A stretch of 64,000 nt of DNA from Luteolibacter ambystomatis (GTDB lineage Bacteria; Verrucomicrobiota; Verrucomicrobiia; Verrucomicrobiales; Akkermansiaceae). The translations under genes were made by a program, and so were the position numbers. This document shows positions 33,437 through 43,627 of the stretch, in pieces. A model generated the notes under the pieces. That model did no database searches. It was given only the letters and a program-made list of their open reading frames with translations, and had not been told where the DNA came from. Each line of letters begins with the position of its first letter. Position 1 is the stretch's first letter. The stretch lies in the NCBI RefSeq assembly GCF_018137965.1, contig NZ_CP073100.1, forward strand, positions 744,001-808,000. The letters run 5' to 3'.

Positions 33437-34927
33437 ATGTTCGCCGCCCTTCATCTCGCCGATCTGCCCGTCATCGCCGCCCTGCGCGGTCATCCATCGC
33501 TGCAAGTTCGCCCGTGTGTGGTGCTGGGCGGGGACCATGAGGATGAGAAAGCACGTGGCAAGCTGCCGCTGCTGTCCGTGAATGAAACGGCCCGCGATGC
33601 CGGAGTGGTGGCAGGGTGGACGCTCGATCGCGGACGGGTGCGTTGTCCGGATCTGGTGGTGATGCCGCGGCACCGGCGGGTGGAGCGGGAGCTGCTCGCG
33701 GAGCTGTTGGTGCGGGCGGAGGCGTTGACACCGGATCTGGAAATCACCGCCCCGGACACCATCCTGCTGGATCTGACGTACGCGCCGCTACGGCAGATCC
33801 AGTACTTGGACGATGTCTGGATCAAGGGCGCGGTGGTGCATCACGTACGGGCGGAGACGCCGGACCTGGCGCATCTCGGAGTGCTGGATCCGGATTTCGA
33901 TGGCGGCACGGTTTCGCCCGTATCCATCGCGGCGCTGCCATTGGGATTGCTGGCGAAGCTGGTGGACGATGCGCCGTTTTTCCAACTGCTGGAGCTCTGG
34001 GGGCTGCGCACGCTGGGGGATTTCATGGCCCTGCCGCGGCAAGGCCTCACCGAGCGGCTGGGGGCGGAGGCGGGGCATTGGCATGAGATCCTCCATGCCC
34101 GGCATTGCCGCCTGCTGCGGTTGCACCGCGTGCCGGAATCGCTGCAACAAAGCGTGGATTGCGAGGCCCCATTGCATGCCGTGGAGCCGATGCTGTTCGT
34201 GTTGAAGCGGATGCTCCACACCTTGTCCGCTCGCCTCGCCAGCCGCCATCTCGCGGTGAACCGGCTGCACCTCACCTTGCGGCTGGAGTCCGAAGAAAGC
34301 GTCTTCCGTTCCATCAGCCTGCCGGAGTCCTTGGTGGAACCGGTGGAAATGTTGCGACCGTTGCAGACGCTGCTGGAGTCGCTGCGATTGGCGGCGCCGG
34401 TGGTGGGACTGGAACTCGATGGAGAAACCGCGCTGCCCGGCACGGCCCAGCGCGAGTGGTTCACCCGCCAGCTTCCGAATCCCAGTCGCTGGGCGGAAAC
34501 GCTGGCACGCGTGGAGGCTTTGGTCGGTGGCGGCAGAACCGGAATTCCCGTACCGGCCGCCACACACCGACCGGATGATTTCCGTTTGCTGCCGCCACCG
34601 GCTGTCATTGGCTCCGGTGTTCCTTGCGGCGATGACGAACGCCGTCCCGCGTCGCCGCTGCCGATGCGCCGCTACCGGCCCTCGCGGACGATCGCGGTGG
34701 CATCCGATCTCGATGGCGAGGTGCCGCGTCCCCTCGCGCTGCTGACCGGCCCGCATCCGGGCCAGATCGTGGAATGCCAGGGACCGTTTCCCATGTCCGG
34801 CCAATGGTGGGATCCGGAGGCACGCTGGAAGCGTTTCGAGTGGGACATCCAGATGGCGGACCAGCACCTGCTCCGCCTCGCCTACGTGCCACCGGACCGC
34901 TGGCAGCTCGAAGGCGTGTATGCGTGA
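33437..34927 (+). CDS. imuB: ImuB, inactive Y-family polymerase homologue
   Basis: 496 aa. Fold and length fit ImuB. The N-terminus FAALHLADLPVIA replaces the catalytic DxDxFFA of active Y-family polymerases, and LLDLTYAP stands where the SxDE pair should be, so no polymerase metal site remains. HhH-like region near 185-215 (LWGLRTLGDFMALP). ImuB serves as an adaptor that brings DnaE2 to the beta clamp. It overlaps the dnaE2 ATG by 8 bp if dnaE2 starts at 34920. Confidence 0.88.
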   Translation: MFAALHLADLPVIAALRGHPSLQVRPCVVLGGDHEDEKARGKLPLLSVNETARDAGVVAGWTLDRGRVRCPDLVVMPRHRRVERELLAELLVRAEALTPDLEITAPDTILLDLTYAPLRQIQYLDDVWIKGAVVHHVRAETPDLAHLGVLDPDFDGGTVSPVSIAALPLGLLAKLVDDAPFFQLLELWGLRTLGDFMALPRQGLTERLGAEAGHWHEILHARHCRLLRLHRVPESLQQSVDCEAPLHAVEPMLFVLKRMLHTLSARLASRHLAVNRLHLTLRLESEESVFRSISLPESLVEPVEMLRPLQTLLESLRLAAPVVGLELDGETALPGTAQREWFTRQLPNPSRWAETLARVEALVGGGRTGIPVPAATHRPDDFRLLPPPAVIGSGVPCGDDERRPASPLPMRRYRPSRTIAVASDLDGEVPRPLALLTGPHPGQIVECQGPFPMSGQWWDPEARWKRFEWDIQMADQHLLRLAYVPPDRWQLEGVYA

Positions 34928-37900
34928 ACGTGGCTGGCTCATTGCGTCCATTTTCCCTGACATGAAACCGATCTTCGCAGGCGAGTTCCACGCGCGCTCG
35001 GCGTTCTCGTTCCTGCGTGGTGCGAACACGCCGGATGAGTTGGTCATCCGGGCGCTGGAGCTGGGTTACGATTGCCTCGCGATCACGGATCACAATGGGT
35101 TCTACGGTTCGGCCCGCGCCAACAAGCGGAGAGACTTCCTGAAAGAAGATGGTGCAGGTGTGATCCGCGCGAATGTGGGAGCGACCTGGGAGATGGCGGA
35201 TGGTTCCCACCTTCCGGTCCTTTGCATGGATCGGGACGGCTATCAGTCGCTCAGCCGTGGCTTCACCCATATGCATTTGGACGGCGGATTTGTGATCGAG
35301 TCCGGTGTATCCGGGTTGATCGCCTTGACCGGGGATCGGGAAGGGCCGGTGTGCCGGCATCTGCTGCGCGACAACAGGGCGGCCGCCCTTCATGAAGCGG
35401 AGAAGCTGGTGGCTCTCTTCGGGCGCGACAACGTGTATGTCGAAATCAACCGCCACGAGCTGCGCGACGACCGCCGCTTGAACCGGCAGCTTGTGGATCT
35501 CGCGGAGCATTTGAAGCTCCGCTTGCTCGCGTGCAATGCACCGCTGCATGTGTTCAAGACGGACCGCTTGTTGTCGGATGCCTTCGCTTGTCTGAGGAAT
35601 CATGTGACGCTGGATGAAGCGGGGCATCTGCTGGCGGTGAATGGTGAGCGTCATTTGAAATCGCCCGCGGAAATGGACGCCTTGTTTGCCGATCTGCCCG
35701 AAGCGCTGGAGAATACACGGCATCTGCGGGATCGGCTGGAGTTCACGCTGGAGGATCTCGGTTACCGCTTCCCGGATTTTCCGGATGAGCGTGGCCAGCC
35801 GATGTCGATGGCGGATCAGACCCGCAGGTTGCGCGAACTGGCCGAGGCGGAATTCAACCGGATCAGCCCGCGCCATACCATGAACGGTTGGAATCAGATC
35901 GCAAAGGAGGTGGATGTGATCCACCGGCTCGGATTCTCCGGCTACTTCCTGACAGTGCATGACATCGTCCACTTCGCGAAGTCACAGGGCATTTTCTGCC
36001 AAGGGCGTGGTTCCGCTGCGAACTCCGTGGTTTGCTATACCCTGGGCATTACTGCGGTAGACCCCATCAAGAACGGGCTGCTGTTCGATCGTTTCCTGGT
36101 CGAGGATCAGGTGGCGTGGCCGGATGTGGACATCGATTTTCCCTCCGGGGAAAAGCGCGAGTCCGTGATCCAATATGTGTTTCAGAAATACGGCGCACGT
36201 GGGGCCGCGATGACGGCGAATGTCATCTCCTATCGCTCGCGGTCCGCCTTCCGAGAAATGTCGAAGGTGCTGGGGTTTTCCGAATCCATCGCCGACCGGT
36301 TTTCAAACGAAGGCTCTTCCAGTTGGAAGCATTCGCCGAAGACCGCAAAGGAAAAGCAGGAGGACTTCGAGCAGCGGACGTCGACATTCCTGCCTCCATC
36401 CCATCCACGCTTTGGCGCGCTCTCGAAGCTCTTCAATGCCGTGTTGGGAAAACCGCGTCATCTGGGGCAGCACTCTGGCGGCATCATCGTATGTGCGGGG
36501 CGGTTGGATTCTGTGGTGCCGATCCAGCGCGCGACCATGCCCGGCCGGGCTGTGGTGCAGTGGGACAAGGACGATTGCGAGGATCTCGGCATTGTGAAGA
36601 TCGACCTGCTGGGCTTGGGAACACTGGCGGCGATGGAGGACATCATCGAAATCTGCGGGAAGCGCGGTGTTCCGGAAGTGCTGGGCGGGATGGATCTGGA
36701 GGAGCCGGAGGTCTTTGCCATGATGCAGCGTGCGGACACGATAGGAACCTTCCAGGTGGAATCCCGTGCGCAGATGGCCTCGCTGCCCTTGTTCAAGCCG
36801 AACTCCTACTACGATGTCGCCATGCAGGTGGCCATCATCCGGCCGGGTCCCATCGTGGGGGATCTGGTGCATCCCTTGATTGCGAGACGGCAGGGGAAGG
36901 AGAAGATCGATTACATCCATGAGGATTGTCAGGACATTCTGGAGCGTACCTATGGTGTGGCCCTGTTTCAGGAACAGGTGCTGTTGATGGCCCGGAAGAT
37001 GGCGGGCTTCGACAGCAGGCAGGCGGACAAACTGCGCCGTGCCATCGCCTTCACCCGGGATGATGAGCGCATGAAACGCATTGAGGCGGAGCTACGGGAA
37101 GGCATGACTCGGAACGGACATGATGAGGAGGTGCAGGAGAAGATGGCGGAAGCCATCAGCAAGTTCGCCCTCTACGGCTTTCCGGAGAGCCACGCGCTCT
37201 CATTTGCCTACCTCGCTTATGCATCCTGTTGGCTGAAGCTCCATCATCCCGCCGCTTTCTACACCGGTCTCATCAACAACCAGCCGATGGGCTTCTACTC
37301 CGTCCACACCCTGATGCAGGATGCGAAGCACCGTGGCATCCGGTTCCTGCCGGTGTCGGTGGTTCATAGCGGTGTGATGACGGATGTAGTGGATGAGAAA
37401 ACGATCCGGCTCGGGTTGCACCGGGTGAAGGGCTTGTCCGCGGATACGATGAAGCGGCTTGTGGATGAGAGAGGAAAGCATGCCTTCGAATCGCTGGAGG
37501 ACTTTCTCGAACATGCGCGGCCGAAGGATAAGGAACGTCGTGCACTGGCGAAGGCGGGAGCCTTGAACGATCTGCCGCAGGTGGTGCATCGTCGTCATGC
37601 ACTGTGGCAATCCGAACTGCCGATCCGGGAAGAACTGCTTCGTCATGAGAACACCGCGCCAGTCTTGCCTCCAATGGCGATGGCGGAGCGGTTGAGCGCG
37701 GACTTGGAAACGCAGGGCGCGTCCACCGGGCCGCATCCGATGAAACTCTGGCGGCAGACGAACACCCTGCGCCTGCAACGCGCGCGGGATCTCGATTGCC
37801 AGCCGCATGGCATGCCGGTGACGGTGGGCGGCATGGTGATCTGCCGCCAGCGCCCGGGCACGGCGAAGGGGCATTGCTTCATCAGCCTGGAGGATGAGAC

Positions 37901-38096
37901 CGGCATCGCGAATCTGTTCGTGCCGGAGTCCACCTACAAGCTGTTCCGGCTGGTGATCGTGACCGAGGGTTACCTGTTGGCGGAAGGCCGGGTTCAACGC
38001 CGCGGTGACAGCCTGCCAACGGTGTATGTCACTAGCATCCGTTCCTTACCGGGCTTCGATCCCACGCATGGGACGAGCTCGCATGATTTCCATTGA
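34920..38096 (+). CDS. dnaE2: error-prone DNA polymerase III alpha subunit
   Basis: 1058 aa, the DnaE2 length (replicative DnaE is about 1150). GAAGG lies 6 nt before the ATG at 34920; an ATG at 34962 starts right at the PHP domain but has no ribosome binding site. The PHP domain opens GEFHARSAFSFLRGANTPDE and ITDHNGFYGSAR. The polymerase Asp pair is in PDVDIDFPSGEKRE near residues 401-414. The OB fold and HGTSSHDFH end match DnaE2. It copies over damaged templates and makes SOS-induced mutations, with ImuA and ImuB. Confidence 0.94.
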   Translation: MRERGWLIASIFPDMKPIFAGEFHARSAFSFLRGANTPDELVIRALELGYDCLAITDHNGFYGSARANKRRDFLKEDGAGVIRANVGATWEMADGSHLPVLCMDRDGYQSLSRGFTHMHLDGGFVIESGVSGLIALTGDREGPVCRHLLRDNRAAALHEAEKLVALFGRDNVYVEINRHELRDDRRLNRQLVDLAEHLKLRLLACNAPLHVFKTDRLLSDAFACLRNHVTLDEAGHLLAVNGERHLKSPAEMDALFADLPEALENTRHLRDRLEFTLEDLGYRFPDFPDERGQPMSMADQTRRLRELAEAEFNRISPRHTMNGWNQIAKEVDVIHRLGFSGYFLTVHDIVHFAKSQGIFCQGRGSAANSVVCYTLGITAVDPIKNGLLFDRFLVEDQVAWPDVDIDFPSGEKRESVIQYVFQKYGARGAAMTANVISYRSRSAFREMSKVLGFSESIADRFSNEGSSSWKHSPKTAKEKQEDFEQRTSTFLPPSHPRFGALSKLFNAVLGKPRHLGQHSGGIIVCAGRLDSVVPIQRATMPGRAVVQWDKDDCEDLGIVKIDLLGLGTLAAMEDIIEICGKRGVPEVLGGMDLEEPEVFAMMQRADTIGTFQVESRAQMASLPLFKPNSYYDVAMQVAIIRPGPIVGDLVHPLIARRQGKEKIDYIHEDCQDILERTYGVALFQEQVLLMARKMAGFDSRQADKLRRAIAFTRDDERMKRIEAELREGMTRNGHDEEVQEKMAEAISKFALYGFPESHALSFAYLAYASCWLKLHHPAAFYTGLINNQPMGFYSVHTLMQDAKHRGIRFLPVSVVHSGVMTDVVDEKTIRLGLHRVKGLSADTMKRLVDERGKHAFESLEDFLEHARPKDKERRALAKAGALNDLPQVVHRRHALWQSELPIREELLRHENTAPVLPPMAMAERLSADLETQGASTGPHPMKLWRQTNTLRLQRARDLDCQPHGMPVTVGGMVICRQRPGTAKGHCFISLEDETGIANLFVPESTYKLFRLVIVTEGYLLAEGRVQRRGDSLPTVYVTSIRSLPGFDPTHGTSSHDFH

Positions 38097-38104
38097 GGCG
38101 TGCT

Positions 38105-38893
38105 CTAACGGATCCGCATGAAGAACGGCGAGATCTCCCGCTTTTCCAGATCCTGGCGGCTGATGACTTCCATGCCCGACAGCGGATCGGCGATGGTCCA
38201 CAGGTCGCCTTCGCATTTCAGCAGGGCGATGAAGTGGCCGTTGCCGGTGACATTCACGCCGAGCACTCCGGGGAGATGATCAGGTGAGGGGAGGCCATTG
38301 AACTCGAAGTCCACGGTGCGGCCGCGGCGACGCAGGGCGCGGGCGAGGTGCCAGGCTTCGGTGCCGCTGCTGGTGGACCATGCGCGGCGGGCGAGATCCT
38401 TTTCCGTGGCGGTCTTGTCGCCGAGGAAACGTAGTACGGTCGCCGAGCTGGCGGGGCCGCAGGTGGACTCGGTGGATTGGATGCAGGAGTCTCCAATCCA
38501 CTGCTCGATCAAACGTGATTGATCCAGTGGCCGGCGGATCGGCTTCAGGAATGGAGGCAGCATCGCGGCGATGGCGAGGCCGTAGGAAGCCACGGCCAGC
38601 GGGCGTGGAATGAACGCGCTCCAGGACACCGCAGCCGGGAGGAAGAACGCCAGCCACCATTCGGAGAGCGGCTGCGCGCGCAAGTCGTAGAGCAGTTTCG
38701 TCTCCGGCAGGATGTGGAGATAGTAGACGCTGAACCACAGGCTCGGCAGGCTGAGAAGGGTGAGCACGAGGGCGATGCCAAGCCGCCAAGGTTTCCGCGC
38801 ACGCTGTGCGAGGAGACCGATCCGCCGTGCCAGCAGCAAGGCCACGGCGATGACGAGGATCAGCGTGGAGATGGCGGCGGTGGTGGGGGACAT
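38105..38893 (-). CDS. membrane-bound C39-like cysteine peptidase
   Basis: 262 aa. Three hydrophobic segments in the first 115 residues (about 5-25, 38-60, 78-112) anchor the protein. The C-terminal domain carries the C39 signature: STCGPASSATVLRFLG near residues 143-158 with the Cys, GNGHFIALL near 217 with the His, and IADPLSG near 233 with the Asp. Classical C39 domains trim bacteriocin leaders and are fused to ABC exporters; here the domain is not. It is convergent with dnaE2 (8-bp gap). The substrate is unknown. Confidence 0.75.
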   Translation of the reverse strand: MSPTTAAISTLILVIAVALLLARRIGLLAQRARKPWRLGIALVLTLLSLPSLWFSVYYLHILPETKLLYDLRAQPLSEWWLAFFLPAAVSWSAFIPRPLAVASYGLAIAAMLPPFLKPIRRPLDQSRLIEQWIGDSCIQSTESTCGPASSATVLRFLGDKTATEKDLARRAWSTSSGTEAWHLARALRRRGRTVDFEFNGLPSPDHLPGVLGVNVTGNGHFIALLKCEGDLWTIADPLSGMEVISRQDLEKREISPFFMRIR

Positions 38894-38904
38894 GCTGAAG
38901 TTTG

Positions 38905-38988
38905 CTAGTTTTCAGTGTTCAGTTTTCAGAGGAAGATCCTGTAACGCCCTCCTCTCGTTCTTGCTGAAAACTGAAAACCGAACACTAG
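38905..38988. repeat. inverted repeat of CAGTTTTCAG-type sequence
   Basis: Arms 38905-38929 and 38964-38988 are inverted at 22 of 25 positions (CTGAAAACTGAA is perfect). The element lies between two co-directional genes and could form a hairpin. It is AT-rich against the background. Similar gaaaactga-type repeats are known as dispersed intergenic elements in several phyla. Confidence 0.6.
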
Positions 38989-38996
38989 TAAACTCT

Positions 38997-39971
<975 letters not shown>

Positions 39972-39983
39972 GGGCTTGAATGA

Positions 39984-40009
39984 GATTCCGGAATCCAGAC
40001 TCCGGAATC
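39984..40009. repeat. short perfect palindrome upstream of the OppD-type gene
   Basis: GATTCCGGA (39984-39992) and TCCGGAATC (40001-40009) form a 9-bp stem, 13 bp upstream of the start at 39971. Could be an operator or the edge of a repeat. Confidence 0.45.
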
Positions 40010-40066
40010 AAGAGAAGAGGGTGATCACGTGGGCGTCTTTTGGGAATTGTAAACGAGAGCGATTGG

Positions 40067-40278
40067 GAACCACGAAAGGCACGAAAAAACACGAAAGTTT
40101 GGCGTCAGGGACTTCGCTGCTTGTTCGTTGTTTCAGGGTTTCTGCCCGAATTTTCAAAGCAATCCGTGGCCCAAAATCCGGTGAACTTCGAGATCGGTGT
40201 CCACAATCAGCGCAGCCTCATCTTTGGCTGGCGGGCAGCACCCTCCATTTTCGTGAAATTTAGTGCCTTTCGTGGTTC
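40067..40278. repeat. MITE-like element with 16-bp perfect terminal inverted repeats
   Basis: GAACCACGAAAGGCAC at 40067-40082 and its exact reverse complement at 40263-40278 bound a 212-bp non-coding segment; further CACGAAA motifs lie just inside both ends. The element ends 15 bp before the der stop. No transposase. A weaker CACGAAA-type sequence appears near 41750. Confidence 0.72.
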
Positions 40279-40292
40279 TCCACGTTTGAAGG

Positions 40293-41678
40293 CTACCTCT
40301 CGTCTTTCTTCAGATCCCGCCGGTCGCGTGAGCGCACGGAGAAGACCACCGGGATGCCCGGGGCGGGGTGCTTTTCGCGGTAGCGGTTGGTGAGATACTG
40401 CTCGTAGCTGGTGGCCATGAGCTTCTTGTCGTTCACGAACAGGACGAGGGTCGGCACCGGGATGACGCTGTATTTCTCGTTCAGCGCGGTGGTGGCGTAG
40501 TAGAGCTTGAGACGCTTGCCGGACTTGCGGTCGCTGCCCGGCGGATTCATTTCAAAGGCTTGGTGCAGGATGCGGTTGAGGACGCCGGTGCCGGGGAGGT
40601 TCTGGGCCTTGTCGCGGATCTTGAGTGCTTCCTTCAGCACGTGGTCGACGGCCTGGCCTTTCTTCGCCGAGGTGGCGACGAAGGGAGCGTAGGCGAGGAA
40701 GAACAGCTCGCGGCGGACGTGCTCGGTGGCTTCCTCCAGGCGGGCACCGCGCGGGGCGTCCGGGTGATAGAGGTCGAACTTGTTCAGCACGATCAGGCAG
40801 GGCTTTTTCTCCTCCATGATGAGCTGGGCGATCTTGCGGTCCATCGCGGAGATCCCGGCTGCGAGGTCGATGACGAGCACGCAGAGGTCGCTGCGGCGGA
40901 TCGCCTTCTCCGTGCGCATGGCGGAGAAGACCTCCACGGAGGAATCGCGCTTGCCGCGCGGACGCAAGCCGGCGGTGTCGATGAGGGTGAAATTTTCCCC
41001 GGCGAACTGGTAGGGGAGGTCGACGGCATCACGGGTGGTGCCGGCGATTTCGCTGACGATGGTGCGCTCGTCCTTAAGGATGGCGTTGATGAGGGAGGAC
41101 TTGCCCGCGTTCGGCTTGCCGACGATGGCGAGCTTGATGCCCACGGCTTCCGCGACCTCTGCCTCGGCTTCGGTTTCCGCGACGAGCGGGGCGATCACTT
41201 CCTCGATGACGTCCACCAGCGCGCCGACGTTGCGGCCGTGTTCGGCGGAAACGTGGATGCCCGCGCCGAGTCCCAGTCGTGCGAAGTCCGCGAAAACGTT
41301 TTCGTGCTTTTCGTGGTCCACCTTGTTCAGGACGAGGCGGACGGGCGGCTTGGCCTTGCGGAGCTTCTGGGCGAGCGCCTGGTCGATGGGAGTGAGGCCT
41401 TCGTGGGCGTCCACGATGAAGAGGATCAGGTCCGCGGTTTGCATCGCGATGTCCGCCTCGATGGCCACCTGGTCGGCGAAGCCGTCATCCAAGGACGCGC
41501 CGATACCGCCGGTGTCGATGATGGTGCAGGCGGTGGTGGTCGCCTTGCAGGGCGCGGAAATGCGGTCCCGTGTGACGCCCGGCTGGTCGTGGACGATGGC
41601 GATTTTCCGCCCGGCGAGGCGGTTGAAGAGCGCGGATTTCCCGACATTCGGGCGTCCGACGATGGCGACGGTGGGCAT
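40293..41678 (-). CDS. der: ribosome biogenesis GTPase Der (EngA)
   Basis: 461 aa. Two tandem GTPase domains: GRPNVGKSALFN (residues 7-18) with DTGGIG near 56 and NKVDHE near 117, then GKPNAGKSSLIN near 187 with DTAGL near 234 and NKFD near 297. A KH-like C-terminal domain binds rRNA. Der is needed for 50S subunit maturation. Its start ATG (41678) begins with MPTVAIVGRPNVGKS. Monocistronic by position, with a hairpin (CTTTCAG/CTGAAAG near 41727-41742) in the upstream gap. Confidence 0.95.
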   Translation of the reverse strand: MPTVAIVGRPNVGKSALFNRLAGRKIAIVHDQPGVTRDRISAPCKATTTACTIIDTGGIGASLDDGFADQVAIEADIAMQTADLILFIVDAHEGLTPIDQALAQKLRKAKPPVRLVLNKVDHEKHENVFADFARLGLGAGIHVSAEHGRNVGALVDVIEEVIAPLVAETEAEAEVAEAVGIKLAIVGKPNAGKSSLINAILKDERTIVSEIAGTTRDAVDLPYQFAGENFTLIDTAGLRPRGKRDSSVEVFSAMRTEKAIRRSDLCVLVIDLAAGISAMDRKIAQLIMEEKKPCLIVLNKFDLYHPDAPRGARLEEATEHVRRELFFLAYAPFVATSAKKGQAVDHVLKEALKIRDKAQNLPGTGVLNRILHQAFEMNPPGSDRKSGKRLKLYYATTALNEKYSVIPVPTLVLFVNDKKLMATSYEQYLTNRYREKHPAPGIPVVFSVRSRDRRDLKKDER

Positions 41679-41838
41679 GCGGGAGATTATTGGGGCGAAT
41701 CCGCTTTTGGGGAAGAGTGTAAAGGACTTTCAGCTCTGAAAGGCGCGAAATTCCACGAAATGAGGACGTTGGAGAGGATTCGGGAGCGTATCGCTCTGCC
41801 CGGTTGACCGGCGATGGTGGATCGCGTCTGATTTCCGT

Positions 41839-42195
41839 ATGTCTTCCCGCACCTACATCTGTGTTTCATGCCGCTGGGCGCGCAGGGCGGAGGCGGCTTT
41901 CGGATTGGTCACGGAGCTGCGTTGTCCGCTGTGCCAAGGAGGACTGTGGGAGCTGAGCAGGCGCTGGCGGATTCCCCGGAAGACGGACGATGATGGGTGG
42001 CGGGAGCTTGCCGTGAAGGTGGAGCGGGATGCCGCGGAATGGCTGCCAAGAAGGCAGCTCATGGGGATTGCGAAGTTGGCCCGGTTGGACGAACAGATCT
42101 CAGCACTGGAGAAACAGGCGGCTTCGAAGGGCAGAAACATCCGGCTCAAGAGGCTTCATCGGGAGCGTGCCGAAGTGGTGGTGCGTTACCGCTGA
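41839..42195 (+). CDS. small zinc-ribbon protein, unknown
   Basis: 118 aa. Two Cys pairs, CVSC at 8-11 and CPLC near 30-33, make a zinc ribbon. The rest is charged and helical (about 45-118; LARLDEQISALEKQAA could form a coiled coil). No known family. Its ATG is 160 bp from the divergent der start, and its stop is 14 bp from the convergent esterase. Confidence 0.55.
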   Translation: MSSRTYICVSCRWARRAEAAFGLVTELRCPLCQGGLWELSRRWRIPRKTDDDGWRELAVKVERDAAEWLPRRQLMGIAKLARLDEQISALEKQAASKGRNIRLKRLHRERAEVVVRYR

Positions 42196-42209
42196 TCTGG
42201 ATGGAATCA

Positions 42210-42908
42210 TCACTTCTTCTTCCGCTCCTTCAACACTGGCTCCAGCACCTTCCACACGTTTTCGGCGACAATCTTCTGCCCTTCCGAGGTGGGATGGATC
42301 TGGTCGGCCTGATTGAGCTTGGGATCGCCGCCCACGCCTTCGATGAGGAAGGGGATGAGCTTGGCTTCCTTGTCCTTCGCCACTTTTGGAAAGATCTCGC
42401 GGAAGCTGGTGGTGTAGTCCGGTCCCATGTTCCCGGGCATCTGCATGCCGGCGAGGACGATGGTGATGCCGGGAACTTTCTCGCGGGCCTGGGTGATGAT
42501 GGCGGTTAGATTTTCCTCAGTCTGCTTCGGTTGGATGCCGCGCAGGCCGTCATTGCCGCCGAGGGCGATGACCAGCACGTCCGCGCCGCTGCCGAGCACC
42601 CACTTGATGCGGCGGAGGCCGCCGGAGGTGGTGTCGCCGCTCACGCCCGCATTGACGATGGTGTAGGGCAGCTTCGCGGCCTCCACCTTCTTTTGCAGCA
42701 CGGCGGGGTAGGCAGCCTCCGGATCATCCAGACCGTAGCCGGCGGTGATGCTGTCGCCGAGAATCACGATGCGGCCCGGCGATTTCGGCGTGCCATTTGC
42801 ATTAGGCTCATCCGCGGCCCATAGTCCGGCGCACGATCCCAAAAGCCCCAGCGCGAGAACTTTCCATGATGCCGCCGATTTCCGACCCAGCCGTTTCAAC
42901 CACCGCAT
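42210..42908 (-). CDS. TesA-like GDSL esterase / arylesterase
   Basis: 232 aa. A basic N-terminus and hydrophobic stretch (VLALGLLGSCAGLWA) suggest export. Block I is ILGDSITAGYG (near residues 48-58), block III GGNDGLRG near 117, and block V DQIHPTSEG near 201, giving Ser, Asn, Asp and His of the SGNH family. E. coli tesA (thioesterase I / lysophospholipase) has the same divergent neighbours ybbA-ybbP. Here the start overlaps the ybbA-like start by about 43 bp, so both genes share one short regulatory region. Confidence 0.85.
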   Translation of the reverse strand: MRWLKRLGRKSAASWKVLALGLLGSCAGLWAADEPNANGTPKSPGRIVILGDSITAGYGLDDPEAAYPAVLQKKVEAAKLPYTIVNAGVSGDTTSGGLRRIKWVLGSGADVLVIALGGNDGLRGIQPKQTEENLTAIITQAREKVPGITIVLAGMQMPGNMGPDYTTSFREIFPKVAKDKEAKLIPFLIEGVGGDPKLNQADQIHPTSEGQKIVAENVWKVLEPVLKERKKK

Positions 42909-43627
42909 TGGCCAGCGTAGGCACGGATGCCCGGACCGTCAACCGGCCCATTCTGGAGGTCCGCTCGCTGCGCAAGACCTATCGGAACGGCGGTCACGAA
43001 CTCACCGTCCTGCGTGACATCGATCTCACACTGGAAGAGGGCGACACCTGCGCGATCATCGGCCCATCCGGCAGCGGCAAGACGACCCTGCTCGGCCTGT
43101 GTGCAGGGCTCGATGACGCCAGTGCGGGAACCGTGAAGATTGATGGCCAGCCGTTAGAAACGCTCGATCAGGACGCCCGTGCGGCGCTGCGCAACCGGCT
43201 GGTGGGCTTCGTGTTCCAGAACTTCCAGCTCATCCCCACGCTCACCGCCTTGGAAAACGTGCTCGTGCCATTGGAACTGCGCGGTGAAACGGGACGGCAG
43301 CAGGATGCGGCGGAGCTTCTCAAACAGGTCGGCCTCGGCGAGCGGCTGGATCATTATCCGCTCCAGCTTTCCGGCGGCGAGCAGCAGCGTGTGGCGCTTG
43401 CGAGAGCCTTCATCCACCGCCCGAAAATCCTCTTCGCCGATGAGCCGACCGGCAACCTCGATGCCGAGACCAGCGGCCCGATCGTGGAGATGCTGTTCCG
43501 GCTGAACCGCGAAGCGGGCACCGCGCTGGTGCTGGTGACGCATGATCCCTCGCTGGCCGCAAAGGCGCGCCGGGTGATCAAGATGGGCGGCGGAGCGATC
43601 ATCGGGGAGGAGGAGCATGCCCGCTGA
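42866..43627 (+). CDS. YbbA-type ABC transporter ATPase
   Basis: 253 aa. Walker A IIGPSGSGKTTLLGL near residues 68-82, Q-loop FVFQNFQLIPTL near 114-125, signature LSGGEQQRVALARAF near 165-179, Walker B ILFADEPTGNLDAE near 185-198. It belongs to the LolD/MacB-type lineage. The only in-frame start before the domain is ATG 42866 or 42869, inside the divergent esterase gene. It overlaps the permease gene by 11 bp, so the two form a complex. Confidence 0.88.
   Translation: MMPPISDPAVSTTALASVGTDARTVNRPILEVRSLRKTYRNGGHELTVLRDIDLTLEEGDTCAIIGPSGSGKTTLLGLCAGLDDASAGTVKIDGQPLETLDQDARAALRNRLVGFVFQNFQLIPTLTALENVLVPLELRGETGRQQDAAELLKQVGLGERLDHYPLQLSGGEQQRVALARAFIHRPKILFADEPTGNLDAETSGPIVEMLFRLNREAGTALVLVTHDPSLAAKARRVIKMGGGAIIGEEEHAR

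Noticed and set aside
40040..40393. 117-codon forward frame over the MITE-like element
   Set aside because: Its sequence is the translation of repeat motifs and it runs into the antisense of der.
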